Below, piece after piece: positions 19,122 through 27,176 of a stretch of DNA of 64,000 nucleotides. Source of the stretch: Pseudoduganella lutea (GTDB taxonomy: Bacteria > Pseudomonadota > Gammaproteobacteria > Burkholderiales > Burkholderiaceae_D); the NCBI RefSeq assembly GCF_004209755.1, contig NZ_CP035913.1:6200001-6264000 (forward strand). Direction: 5' to 3'. The position numbers were made by a program, and so were the translations under genes. The notes under the pieces were generated by a model that was given only the letters and a program-made list of their open reading frames with translations, had not been told where the DNA came from and searched no databases. The first letter of the stretch is position 1; every line of letters starts with the position of its first letter.

Positions 19122-19154
19122 AATGATGCAGCAGCGTAAGCTGCTCGCAAAGCA

Positions 19155-19180
19155 AAAAGCCCGGCACGTGCCGGGCTTTT
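19155..19180. terminator. Bidirectional intrinsic terminator
   Basis: AAAAGCCCGGCAC joined directly to GTGCCGGGCTTTT forms a perfect 13-bp palindrome with A and T tracts on both sides. It sits between the convergent PEP-CTERM gene (+) and the GH43 gene (-) and can terminate both. Confidence 0.85.
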
Positions 19181-19196
19181 CACATCGGGAGGCGTA

Positions 19197-20237
19197 TCAG
19201 GCGATATCGACCTGCTGGTTATCCTCGCCATACGGATACAGCGTGACGATGCGCCCGTCCTCGTCGTAGAACAGTTCCGTGACCTTCACCGAGCGCAGGT
19301 GCGTGACACCGCCGGACAGGCTGCTGTCATGGTAGTACAGGAACCACCGGCCTTCCACCTCGACGATGGAGTGGTGCGTGGTCCAGCCGATCACCGGCGT
19401 CAGGATCCTGCCCTGGTACCTAAACGGGCCATATGCATTGTCGGCCGTGGCATAGCACAGGAAGTGGGTATCGCCGGTCGAGTACGAGAAGTAGTACTTG
19501 CCGCGGTACTTGTGCATCCATGGGCCCTCGAAGTAGCGGCGGTCGTGGTCGCCCGCCAGCAGCTCCTTGCCGTCCTCGTCGAGGATGACGACGGCGCGCG
19601 GCGTTTCCGCGAACTGCTTCATGTCGGCCGACAGGCGGGCCACGCGGGCCTGCAGCGCCGGTTCCTCGTCACCCGGCTCCTCGTTGCCGGCGTCAAAGGC
19701 GTTGTCGCGATATTTCTGCAACTGGCCGCCCCAGATGCCGCCGAAGTAGATGTAGTGTTCACCGCCATCCTCGAACACGGCCGGGTCGATCGAGTAGCTG
19801 CCTTCGATCGGTGCCGGCTCGGCCGTGAACGGGCCTGTCGGGCTTTCGGATACGGCCACGCCGATCTGGAAGATGCCGTCGGCGCGCTTGGCGGGGAAGT
19901 ACAGGTAATAGCGACCATCCTTGCGTGCCACGTCCGGCGCCCACATCTGGCGCGCCGCCCACGGCACGTCATTCACGTGCAGCGCCACGCCGTGATCGGT
20001 CACTTCGCCATCGGGGCGGTCCATCGAGAAGACGTGGTAATCCTCCATTGCGAAGTGGTCGCCGTTGTCGTTGAACGGGATGCCGGCTTCGATGTCGTGC
20101 GACGGGTAGAGGTAGATGCGGCCGTCGAACACGTGGGCCGACGGGTCGGCCGTATAGATATGCGTGACGAGCGGTTGCGAGATCGCGCTGCCTTTCAGCT
20201 GCTCGACGCGTGCCTGGTTGTCCTTGTTGTCTGCCAT
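19197..20237 (-). CDS. Glycoside hydrolase family 43 (arabinosidase/xylosidase-like)
   Basis: 346 aa, no signal peptide, so cytoplasmic. The five-bladed propeller GH43 pattern is visible: SAHVFDGRIYLYPSHD near residue 32, WAPDVARKDGRYYLYFPA, SIDPAVFEDGGEHYIYFGG and EGPWMHKYRGKYYFSYS with the likely general-acid Glu. The ATG at 20237 starts MADNKDNQ; the frame is open further upstream only because it overlaps the transporter gene. It lies 34 bp after the GPH symporter gene and is certainly cotranscribed. Together they import and split an arabino- or xylo-oligosaccharide. Confidence 0.9.
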   Translation of the reverse strand: MADNKDNQARVEQLKGSAISQPLVTHIYTADPSAHVFDGRIYLYPSHDIEAGIPFNDNGDHFAMEDYHVFSMDRPDGEVTDHGVALHVNDVPWAARQMWAPDVARKDGRYYLYFPAKRADGIFQIGVAVSESPTGPFTAEPAPIEGSYSIDPAVFEDGGEHYIYFGGIWGGQLQKYRDNAFDAGNEEPGDEEPALQARVARLSADMKQFAETPRAVVILDEDGKELLAGDHDRRYFEGPWMHKYRGKYYFSYSTGDTHFLCYATADNAYGPFRYQGRILTPVIGWTTHHSIVEVEGRWFLYYHDSSLSGGVTHLRSVKVTELFYDEDGRIVTLYPYGEDNQQVDIA

Positions 20238-20271
20238 GTCGTTGCTGTTTCCGATGTTGATGATGATTGGA

Positions 20272-21774
20272 CTATTGCGGGGCCGCGGCGCGGCGCAGGC
20301 CCAGTTCCTGTTCGATGGTGCGTTCCATCGACTTCCTGATTTCGTAGAACGCCAGGCTGCCGACGGCAAGCAGGAACGGGATCGCCGCGTACAGGCTGAC
20401 GGACAGGCGGATGCCATCGGCCACGGCCGGGGCCTGCACCGCCTGCGTGGCGTCGTAGCCAACGGTCGACAGCAGCCCGGCCACCAGCGCGCCGCCGATG
20501 GACAGGCCCGCCTTCAGGCCGAAGATCATGGCCGAGAACAGCAGCGCCGTGGCGCGGCGGTTGTTCTTCCATTCCGAATAGTCGGCCACGTCGGCGATCA
20601 TCGCCCACAGCAGCGGGATCGTGATGCCATAGAAGAAGCCGTGCAGCAGCTGCGACACGAACACGATGCCGATCGACGTGGGCGCGTAGAAGTAGAACGC
20701 CAGCATGAACAGCGTGGAGATGAACAGCGCGATGCCGAATACCTCGCGCTTGCCGAAGCGGTCGGCCAGTGGGCGCGAGAAGCCGATGCCGATGATCATC
20801 ATCACGATGCCGATCGCGTTGAACACGCTGAACGCGGACGTGGGCGCATCTTCCGGCCACTGGAACGCGGTGAGGCCCACGCTCGCCAGCACGGCGTTGA
20901 GGCCGGCGATGAAACCGTTGAAGCCCACATCCTGCAGGAACACGGCCAGGTGCTGGCTCGACAGGTAGCTGCGGAAGTAATAGATGTACATGCCGCCCTT
21001 CAGGGCAAGCGTGATGAACACGAGGATCGTCACGGTCAGCATCACCATCCACGGGCGGTTGCGCAGCAGGTCCGTGATGTCCTGGCCGATGCTCGAGCGC
21101 TGCGCGGCCGTCGGCACGATGCGCTCGCGCGTGGTGAAGAAGGTGATAAGGAAGCAGATCGTGCCTGCGATGGCAAAGATGACCATGGTGTTGCGGAAGC
21201 CCGCGACCTTGTCGCCGTCGCCGAGGATCAGCACGAGCGGCAGCAGCAGCACCTGGATGATGAACTGCGCCACCATCACGGCCACGAAGCGGTAGGCCGA
21301 CAGGCTGTTACGCTCGGACATGCTGCCGGTCAGCACGCCGGACAGCGCGGAGTAGGGCAGGTTGTTGGCCGAGTAAATCAGCATCAGCAGCACGTAGGTG
21401 AGCGAGGCATAGATGATCTTGCCGTCGGGCCCCAGGTCCGGCGTGCTGAAGGCGAGGATGGCGATCAGGCCGAACGGCACCGATGTCCACAGGATCCACG
21501 GGCGGAACTTGCCCCAGCGCGTAACGGTGCGGTCGGCAATCAGGCCCATCAGTGGATTGAAGCAGGCACCGACGAGGCCGCCGGCGAAGATGATCGTGGC
21601 CGCCGCGTTGGGCGACACCTTGAACACGTCCGTGTAGAAGAACGCGATGAAGGTGAGCAGGGTCTGGAAGATCAGGTTGGCCGCCAGGTCGCCCAGGCAG
21701 TAGCCGACTTTCTCCGTGACTGTCAGGCGGTCGGCAGCGCCCGGCTCGATGGCGGGCTGTTGCATGTTGGTCAT
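20272..21774 (-). CDS. GPH-type glycoside/pentoside symporter (MFS)
   Basis: 500 aa with 12 predicted TM helices. The start KVGYCLGDLAANLIFQTLLTFIAFFYTDVF and ADRTVTRWGKFRPWILW are characteristic of the glycoside-pentoside-hexuronide:cation symporter family (XynT, XylP, YicJ). The gene precedes and is cotranscribed with the GH43 enzyme. Two LacI-type operator-like palindromes lie upstream (21825-21838 and 21882-21895). Inferred role: Na+ or H+ coupled uptake of plant oligosaccharides. Confidence 0.92.
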   Translation of the reverse strand: MTNMQQPAIEPGAADRLTVTEKVGYCLGDLAANLIFQTLLTFIAFFYTDVFKVSPNAAATIIFAGGLVGACFNPLMGLIADRTVTRWGKFRPWILWTSVPFGLIAILAFSTPDLGPDGKIIYASLTYVLLMLIYSANNLPYSALSGVLTGSMSERNSLSAYRFVAVMVAQFIIQVLLLPLVLILGDGDKVAGFRNTMVIFAIAGTICFLITFFTTRERIVPTAAQRSSIGQDITDLLRNRPWMVMLTVTILVFITLALKGGMYIYYFRSYLSSQHLAVFLQDVGFNGFIAGLNAVLASVGLTAFQWPEDAPTSAFSVFNAIGIVMMIIGIGFSRPLADRFGKREVFGIALFISTLFMLAFYFYAPTSIGIVFVSQLLHGFFYGITIPLLWAMIADVADYSEWKNNRRATALLFSAMIFGLKAGLSIGGALVAGLLSTVGYDATQAVQAPAVADGIRLSVSLYAAIPFLLAVGSLAFYEIRKSMERTIEQELGLRRAAAPQ

Positions 21775-21824
21775 GATGTCTCGCTTTATCGTTATGAGGT
21801 CGTAACACTCGCGTTATCGCAAAT

Positions 21825-21838
21825 GAATAGCGCAACCA
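21825..21838. promoter_or_regulatory. LacI-type operator-like site upstream of GPH symporter
   Basis: GAATAGCGCAACCA, whose right half matches TGGTTGCGC in reverse. It is centred on GCGC as in GalR/LacI-family sites, 51 bp upstream of the symporter ATG. A second, opposite-facing site lies 57 bp further out. Similar sites occur at 57453 and 58218. Confidence 0.45.
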
Positions 21839-21881
21839 TTTCTATATGTTAGCCCAAGTTCATCGCTTGTTGGAATATTTC

Positions 21882-21895
21882 TGGTTGCGCTACCG
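21882..21895. promoter_or_regulatory. Second LacI-type operator-like site
   Basis: TGGTTGCGCTACCG, a near-palindrome around GCGC. It mirrors the site at 21825-21838, and the two cores are inverted copies of TAGCGCAACCA. Confidence 0.45.
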
Positions 21896-21909
21896 ATCAG
21901 TGCCTCGAG

Positions 21910-22045
21910 AGTTATTCACAAAACTTATCTGTGTCATGCGGGAAATAAAGTGGCGGAATGCCGGGGCAACTGCGATGATGCACCTGTCTCCTCCAACTCT
22001 CCCAGAGAATTGGAATTCGCCGGCCCCGAGCCGGCATTTTTTTTT
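21910..22045 (+). ncRNA. Candidate small RNA, copy 1 of a two-copy element
   Basis: This 136-bp segment aligns without gaps to 27015-27149 up to the terminator loop. Shared blocks: AGTTATTCACA at the 5' end, ATGCGGGAAATAAAGT (21936-21951), and 44 identical bases at 21974-22017. That last block contains a C/U-rich CTCCTCC stretch and a hairpin, CCAACTCT-ccc-AGAGaaTTGG. An intrinsic terminator follows. No + strand gene lies upstream (the neighbour is a minus-strand transporter), so the terminator implies its own short transcript. The 5' end and promoter are not defined. It could also be a mobile 3'-end cassette. Confidence 0.4.
22019..22045 (+). terminator. Intrinsic terminator of candidate sRNA copy 1
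   Basis: GCCGGC (22019-22024), loop CCCGA, GCCGGC (22030-22035), then A and nine T (22037-22045). Directed to the + strand only. Confidence 0.8.
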
Positions 22046-22066
22046 GCCCGCGGAAAGTTACCCAAA

Positions 22067-22130
22067 AAAATGGGGTACGTCCCCATTTTTTGTGCAACAT
22101 TGCTCGAAAAATGGGGACGTACCCCATTTT
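22067..22130. repeat. Extragenic inverted repeat, GGGGTACGTCCCC type
   Basis: Two 24-bp arms (22067-22090 and 22107-22130) are perfect reverse complements around a 16-nt spacer. Each arm is itself palindromic: AAAATGGGG-TACGT-CCCCATTTT. It lies just after the stop of the minus-strand CPBP gene and may end its transcript. Confidence 0.75.
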
Positions 22131-22141
22131 CTCGGCAATTT

Positions 22142-23035
22142 TCAGCGCAGCGCCGGATACGTGAACATCAGGAAGTGCGTGGCGTTGAGCGCGAAGTGCG
22201 TGAGGATCGCGGCTTCGATCCGGCCGCTGCGCTGGTAGGCGAGGCCGTAGCCGAAACCGGCGAACGTGGCCAGCACGATCAGCGCGGGGCCGCCGTGCGC
22301 ATGGGCCACGCCGAACAGGATGGCGGCCGTGGCCACGGCGATGCGAGCACCGTCCGGCCGGTGCGACAGCGCGGCGGCCAGCCGCCCCTGGACCAGTGCG
22401 CGAAAGAAGGCTTCCTCGGCCAGGCAGGTGGTGAACAGGTTCAGCAGCAGGAACAGTGGCGCGTAGTGGAACCAGCTGGCGAACCATTTCGGATCGATGG
22501 CGATGACGCCGGCGCCATAGCCGGCCAGCAGCACGATGACGGGTGTGGCCACGATCACGGGCCACGCGGCGATGACGGCGCGCCATGCCGCGCGGTCGCG
22601 CGCGGGTAGCGCGAACGTGGCGCACAGCACGATGCCCACGGCGGTCTTGTCCAGGTTGAGGTACAGCGATACGGGCACCGACGCCGCGCTGACCTGCAAT
22701 TTCTCCAGCAGGAGCGGGTTGGCGAAGCCGGGCACGACGTGCAGCGCGAGCGCCAGCGCCAGCACGATGATCGCCGCCAGCAGCACGCCTTTCACGACGC
22801 GCTGTTTCACGCCTGCGCCCGTGGTGCGCTGCCATCCCGTGCACAGCGCGATGAGCACCAGCAGGGCCACCACGCCGCCGGCCTGCATTGCGCCGAGGGA
22901 CACGGCGGTGGCGACGGCGATGGCCAGGCCGATCGGCCATGCTGGAACCCGGCCCAGTGGCGGCATCCACAACGAGAGGACGGCAAGCAGCCAGGTGGCG
23001 GCCAGGGGCCAGAACGAAGGGGGCAACGAAGTCAT
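22142..23035 (-). CDS. CPBP family intramembrane metalloprotease
   Basis: 297 aa with about eight hydrophobic helices. The Abi/CPBP motifs are in order near the C-terminus: LAEEAFFRAL (EExxxR), FGVAHAHGG, and HFALNATH. Start: Met at 23035. A farther Met at 23092 is disfavoured because a perfect TATAAT (minus strand, 23063-23068) sits between them and would put transcription start at about 23056. CPBP proteases relate to prenyl-protein proteases and bacteriocin immunity. Its target here is unknown. It appears to be a single-gene unit. Confidence 0.85.
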   Translation of the reverse strand: MTSLPPSFWPLAATWLLAVLSLWMPPLGRVPAWPIGLAIAVATAVSLGAMQAGGVVALLVLIALCTGWQRTTGAGVKQRVVKGVLLAAIIVLALALALHVVPGFANPLLLEKLQVSAASVPVSLYLNLDKTAVGIVLCATFALPARDRAAWRAVIAAWPVIVATPVIVLLAGYGAGVIAIDPKWFASWFHYAPLFLLLNLFTTCLAEEAFFRALVQGRLAAALSHRPDGARIAVATAAILFGVAHAHGGPALIVLATFAGFGYGLAYQRSGRIEAAILTHFALNATHFLMFTYPALR

Positions 23036-23155
23036 GGTCGGCGCGAGAGGGAAAGGTTGGCCATTATAGACAAAGAGGCAAGCCGCTTCCATGGCCCGAT
23101 GGCTCTCGTGGGATGTACCTTAGAATGGCGGCTCCATCGCTCCAGGAACCGCCCG

Positions 23156-24040
23156 ATGTTCGAGATCAGCCAGCTCCGCTGCTTTGTCGCAGTGGCGGAG
23201 GAATTGCACTTCAGCCGCGCGGCGGAACGGCTCAACATGACCCAGCCGCCGCTGAGCCGCCAGATCCGTCTGCTCGAGCACCATGTCGGTGCCCAGCTGC
23301 TGGAACGGAACAGCCGCACGGTGCGGCTGACGGCGGCCGGCAAGGCGTTCTTTCCCGAAGCGGTCCGCATCCTGCGCATGGCCGAGGAGGCGACGTTCAC
23401 GGCCCGCCGCGCCGCGAAGGGCGAACAGGGCACGCTGGCGATCGGCTTCACGTCCGCTTCCGGCTACAGCCTGTTGCCCGAGGTAGTGCGCCGCCTGCGC
23501 GAACGGTCGCCCGGCATTTCGCTGACTTTGAAGGAGCTGGTCAGCACGACCCAGGTCGAGGCCTTGAACGCGGGCCAGCTCGACCTCGGCCTGATGCGGC
23601 CCCACCCGATGAATCCGGAACTGCACAGCACGCTGCTGGCACGCGAGGCGCTGATGCTGGCGATCCCGGAACGGGAAGCGGACGGCTGGCCGCTGGAGCC
23701 CACACTCGCCAGCCTGCACGGCAAGCCCTTCGTCATGTACTCGCCCTACGAGGCGCGGCCGTTCCACCAGATGCTCAGCGAACGCTTCGAGCGGGCCGGC
23801 GTGGTGCCCGATATCGTCGAACACATCGGCCAGGTGCACACGATGCTGGCGCTGGTACGCGCGGGGCTGGGGGCCGCGCTGATCGCAGAAGGCGCATCGC
23901 GCCTGCAATTCGATGGCATCGTGATGCGCCGGATGGAAACGGAACCGGTGGAAACCGTGTGCGCCTACCGGCGCGATAACGAGAACCCCGTGCTGCAGCT
24001 GTTCAGGCGCGATGTGTTGCCGACTTTTCACCCGGGCTAG
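23156..24040 (+). CDS. LysR family regulator, likely of the glucarate genes
   Basis: 294 aa. HTH MFEISQLRCFVAVAEELHFSRAAERLNMTQPPLSRQIR with the family-typical LLERNSRTVRLTAAG. Effector domain from about 90. AGGAA precedes the ATG. This CbbR/CatR-like group commonly controls catabolism of aromatic or sugar acids. It is followed in the same direction, after 193 bp, by a glucarate transporter and dehydratase, so it likely regulates them through the palindrome at 24139-24155. Confidence 0.9.
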   Translation: MFEISQLRCFVAVAEELHFSRAAERLNMTQPPLSRQIRLLEHHVGAQLLERNSRTVRLTAAGKAFFPEAVRILRMAEEATFTARRAAKGEQGTLAIGFTSASGYSLLPEVVRRLRERSPGISLTLKELVSTTQVEALNAGQLDLGLMRPHPMNPELHSTLLAREALMLAIPEREADGWPLEPTLASLHGKPFVMYSPYEARPFHQMLSERFERAGVVPDIVEHIGQVHTMLALVRAGLGAALIAEGASRLQFDGIVMRRMETEPVETVCAYRRDNENPVLQLFRRDVLPTFHPG

Positions 24041-24138
24041 ATGCCTGCCGTGCATCGATCAGCAAGCTGATCGGAGCGCCAACCCCTTGATCAGATGGCG
24101 GAAAGTCCTGTCGCCCCGGCAGGCTGTTGATTCTGAGT

Positions 24139-24155
24139 AATTCAATTATTGAATT
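24139..24155. promoter_or_regulatory. Palindrome upstream of glucarate transporter
   Basis: AATTCAATTATTGAATT: perfect 7-bp arms around TTA, AT-rich in a GC-rich genome, 79 bp before the transporter ATG. The ATTC...GAAT spacing contains the T-N11-A pattern of LysR sites. Candidate operator for the preceding LysR protein. Confidence 0.5.
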
Positions 24156-24233
24156 GGTGGCGTCACTGATTGGTTTGTTGGCATGGGAGCGCAGGCATAT
24201 GATTCCCGGGCGTACAAGACAACAGGAGACACC

Positions 24234-25619
24234 ATGCAGCACGCACCACCGATCGACAAAGCCCCAACCTCGTCTGCCACCCGCACCCGCACGCGCTGGA
24301 CCATCCTGGCGATGCTGTTCGCCGTCACCACCATCAACTATGCGGACCGCGCCACGATCTCGATCGCCGGCCCGAGCCTGAAGGCCGATCTCGGCCTGTC
24401 GGCCGTGGAAATGGGCTACGTGTTCTCGGCATTCGCCTGGTCCTACGTGCTGGCCCAGCTGCCGGGTGGCTGGCTGCTCGACCGCTTCGGCACGCGCATC
24501 ACGTATTTCTTCAGTATTTTCCTGTGGTCGCTGTTCACGATGCTGACGGGCGCCATCGGCTTCTTCACGGGCGCGACCGCGGTGGCGCTGCTGTTCGCAT
24601 TGCGCCTGCTGGTCGGTGCCGCCGAGGCGCCTTCGTTCCCCGGCAACAGCCGCATCGCCTCGTCCTGGTTCCCCACCCATGAACGGGGCCTGGCCGCCGC
24701 CGTATTCAATTCGGCCCAGTATTTCGCCACCGTGCTGTTTGCCCCGATCATGGGCTGGCTGGTGCATACCTACGACTGGCACAGCGTGTTCTACGTGATG
24801 GGCGCCCTGGGCATCGGCCTGGCCTTCGTGTGGCTGAAGGTGATCCATGGCCCGCGCCAGCACCCGTCGATCAATGCGGCCGAACTCCAGTACATCAAGG
24901 AAGGTGGCGCGCTGGTCGACCTGGAGGAAAAAAAGCATGCCGGCGAGCCGAGCCAGGTCGACGTGTTCGCCGCCATCAAGGAACTGCTGTCGAACCGCAT
25001 GCTGCTGGGCGTGTACGTGGCGCAGTACTGCATCACGACGCTGACATATTTCTTCCTGACGTGGTTCCCCGTGTACCTCGTGCAGGAACGCGGCATGACG
25101 ATCCTGAAGGCGGGCTTCGTGGCCTCGATGCCGGCCATCGCCGGTTTCCTGGGCGGCATCGCCGGCGGCTGGCTGTCCGACCGCCTGAGCAAGGCCGGCT
25201 ATTCGCTGTCCGTGTCGCGCAAGGTGCCGATCGTGCTGGGCATGTTCCTGTCGATGAGCATGATCGGCTGTAACTACATCGAGACCGACATGCTGGTGGT
25301 CGCCGTGATGTCGCTGGCGTTCCTGGGCAAGGGCATCGGCGCGCTGGGCTGGGCCGTGGTGGCCGACACGTCGCCGAAGGAAGCAGGTGGCCTGTCCGGC
25401 GCGCTGTTCAACACTTTCGGCAATACCGCCGGCATCACTACACCGATCGTCATCGGCTACATCGTGCAGAACACGGGTTCGTTCTCGGGCGCCCTGGTCT
25501 TCGTCGGCGCCAACGCGGCGGTCGCGATCTTCTGCTACCTGTTCATCGTGGGCGACATCAAGCGCGTCGTGTTGACCAAATCGTTGACCAAATCGTTGAC
25601 CAAATCCCCGATCAAGTAA
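24234..25619 (+). CDS. MFS transporter, glucarate/galactonate type (ACS family)
   Basis: 461 aa with 12 TM helices. [23 protein letters not shown] and [13 protein letters not shown] are the hallmarks of anion:cation symporters GudP/DgoT. AGGAGAC lies before the ATG. The glucarate dehydratase gene follows 25 bp downstream, so D-glucarate (and perhaps galactarate) is the expected substrate, taken up with H+. The C-terminus is odd: a 12-bp unit repeated three times adds [11 protein letters not shown] after the last helix. Confidence 0.9.
   Translation: MQHAPPIDKAPTSSATRTRTRWTILAMLFAVTTINYADRATISIAGPSLKADLGLSAVEMGYVFSAFAWSYVLAQLPGGWLLDRFGTRITYFFSIFLWSLFTMLTGAIGFFTGATAVALLFALRLLVGAAEAPSFPGNSRIASSWFPTHERGLAAAVFNSAQYFATVLFAPIMGWLVHTYDWHSVFYVMGALGIGLAFVWLKVIHGPRQHPSINAAELQYIKEGGALVDLEEKKHAGEPSQVDVFAAIKELLSNRMLLGVYVAQYCITTLTYFFLTWFPVYLVQERGMTILKAGFVASMPAIAGFLGGIAGGWLSDRLSKAGYSLSVSRKVPIVLGMFLSMSMIGCNYIETDMLVVAVMSLAFLGKGIGALGWAVVADTSPKEAGGLSGALFNTFGNTAGITTPIVIGYIVQNTGSFSGALVFVGANAAVAIFCYLFIVGDIKRVVLTKSLTKSLTKSPIK
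25571..25606 (+). repeat. Tandem 12-bp repeat in transporter 3' end
   Basis: GTTGACCAAATC occurs three times back to back, in frame, giving LTKS repeats at the cytoplasmic C-terminus of the transporter just before the stop codon. All copies are identical, so expansion was recent or the repeat is prone to slippage. Confidence 0.85.
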
Positions 25620-25644
25620 TCGTTCTTACATTGGATACATACAA

Positions 25645-26985
25645 ATGAATACCACCGTCTCCGGCGCTCCCGTCGTTACCGACATGCGTGTCGTCCCCGT
25701 CGCGGGCCAGGACAGCATGCTGCTCAACCTCTCCGGTGCGCACGGCGCCTGGTTCACCCGCAATATCGTGATCCTGACCGACAGCGCCGGCAACACCGGC
25801 CTGGGCGAAGTGCCGGGCGGCGAAAAGATTCGCCAGACACTGGAAGACGCGCGTGCCCTCGTGATCGGCAAGAGCCTGGGCGAGTACAACAACATCCTGA
25901 ACGCGATGCGCGCCACCTTTGCCGAGCGCGACGCCGGTGGCCGCGGCCAGCAGACGTTCGACCTGCGCATCACGATCCACGCCGTGACGGCGATGGAATC
26001 GGCGCTGCTCGACCTGCTGGGCCAGTTCATGAACGTGCCGGTCGCCGACCTGCTGGGCGAGGGCCGGCAGCGCGACAAGGTCGAGATGCTCGGCTACCTG
26101 TTCTACGTGGGCGACCGCGCGAAAACAACGCTGGACTACCGCGCCGAGCCGGATGCGGACAATGCCTGGTTCCGCCTGCGCAATGAAGAGGCGCTGACCC
26201 CGGAAAGTATCGTGCGCCTGGCCGAAGCCACCCGCGAGCGCTATGGCTTCAACGACTTCAAGCTGAAGGGCGGCGTGCTGAGCGCGGATGCGGAAATGGA
26301 AGCGATCGTCGCACTGCACGAGCGTTTCCCCGAAGCGCGCGTGACGCTGGACCCGAATGGTGCCTGGTCGCTGCAGGAAGCGATCCGCGTGTGCCGCGAC
26401 AAGCACGGCATCCTCGCCTATGCGGAAGACCCGTGCGGCGCCGAGAACGGTTTCTCGGGCCGCGAAGTGATGGCCGAATTCCGCCGCGCCACGGGACTGC
26501 CGACGGCCACGAACATGATCGCCACCGACTGGCGCCAGATGGCCCACTCGATCCAGCTGCAGTCGGTCGACATTCCGCTGGCCGACCCGCACTTCTGGAC
26601 CATGCAGGGCTCCGTGCGCGTGGCGCAGCTGTGCCAGATGTTCGGCCTCACGTGGGGCTCGCACTCGAACAACCACTTCGACATTTCGCTGGCGATGTTT
26701 ACGCACGTGGGCGCGGCGGCCCCGGGCAAGGTGACGGCGATCGACACGCACTGGATCTGGCAGGACGGCCAGCGCCTGACGAAGGATCCGTTGAAGATCG
26801 AGGGCGGTTTCATCGCCATTCCGCAAAGGCCGGGCCTGGGCATCGAGCTCGATGAGGCCGAACTGGAAAAGGCGCACCAGGCGTACAAGAACATGGGCCT
26901 TGGCGCCCGCGACGATGCGGCGGCCATGCAGTTCCTCGTGCCGGGCTGGCAGTTCGACAACAAGAAACCCTGCCTGGTGCGCTGA
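25645..26985 (+). CDS. gudD: Glucarate dehydratase (enolase superfamily)
   Basis: 446 aa, the normal length for GudD. It converts D-glucarate (and L-idarate) to 5-keto-4-deoxyglucarate in the cytoplasm, using Mg2+. Visible active-site elements: the KxK pair in NDFKLKGGV, metal ligands in DPNGAW, AEDPCG and TNMIATDW, and the catalytic His of GSHSNNHFD (H340, equal to E. coli H339). The end [11 protein letters not shown] is typical. The transporter before it supplies substrate. The aldolase and semialdehyde dehydrogenase needed to finish the pathway are not in the window. Confidence 0.96.
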   Translation: MNTTVSGAPVVTDMRVVPVAGQDSMLLNLSGAHGAWFTRNIVILTDSAGNTGLGEVPGGEKIRQTLEDARALVIGKSLGEYNNILNAMRATFAERDAGGRGQQTFDLRITIHAVTAMESALLDLLGQFMNVPVADLLGEGRQRDKVEMLGYLFYVGDRAKTTLDYRAEPDADNAWFRLRNEEALTPESIVRLAEATRERYGFNDFKLKGGVLSADAEMEAIVALHERFPEARVTLDPNGAWSLQEAIRVCRDKHGILAYAEDPCGAENGFSGREVMAEFRRATGLPTATNMIATDWRQMAHSIQLQSVDIPLADPHFWTMQGSVRVAQLCQMFGLTWGSHSNNHFDISLAMFTHVGAAAPGKVTAIDTHWIWQDGQRLTKDPLKIEGGFIAIPQRPGLGIELDEAELEKAHQAYKNMGLGARDDAAAMQFLVPGWQFDNKKPCLVR

Positions 26986-27014
26986 CCGCCGGGTGCATGC
27001 CCGCCCGGATGGTC

Positions 27015-27149
27015 AGTTATTCACAGGCCTGATGGGAGGTATGCGGGAAATAAAGTAGCGTAATGGTGGAGTGGATGAGATGATGCACCTGTCTCCTCCA
27101 ACTCTCCCAGAGAATTGGAATTTGCCGGCCCAGCGCCGGCATTTTTTTT
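27015..27149 (+). ncRNA. Candidate small RNA, copy 2, or 3' UTR of gudD
   Basis: Second copy of the element at 21910-22045, with the same order of blocks: AGTTATTCACA, a 15-nt variable gap, ATGCGGGAAATAAAGT (27041-27056), the identical 44-nt block (27079-27122) and the terminator. It starts 30 bp after the gudD stop, so here it could be released from, or simply be, the gudD 3' UTR. Confidence 0.4.
27124..27149 (+). terminator. Intrinsic terminator after gudD / candidate sRNA copy 2
   Basis: GCCGGC (27124-27129), loop CCAGC, GCCGGC (27135-27140), A, then eight T (27142-27149). It is the only clear terminator for the gud genes. Confidence 0.85.
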
Positions 27150-27176
27150 GCCCGTTCGACTTTGGCGGTCTGTCGT

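Noticed and set aside
18998..19124. A CRISPR array made of the repeated GTGTCGGACAC units
   Set aside because: Units are in both orientations, spacing is irregular and they pair as hairpins; no cas genes are near.
20238..20462. Extending the GH43 protein upstream to 20462
   Set aside because: The extra 75 codons are an out-of-frame reading of the GPH symporter C-terminus and contain no GH43 sequence.
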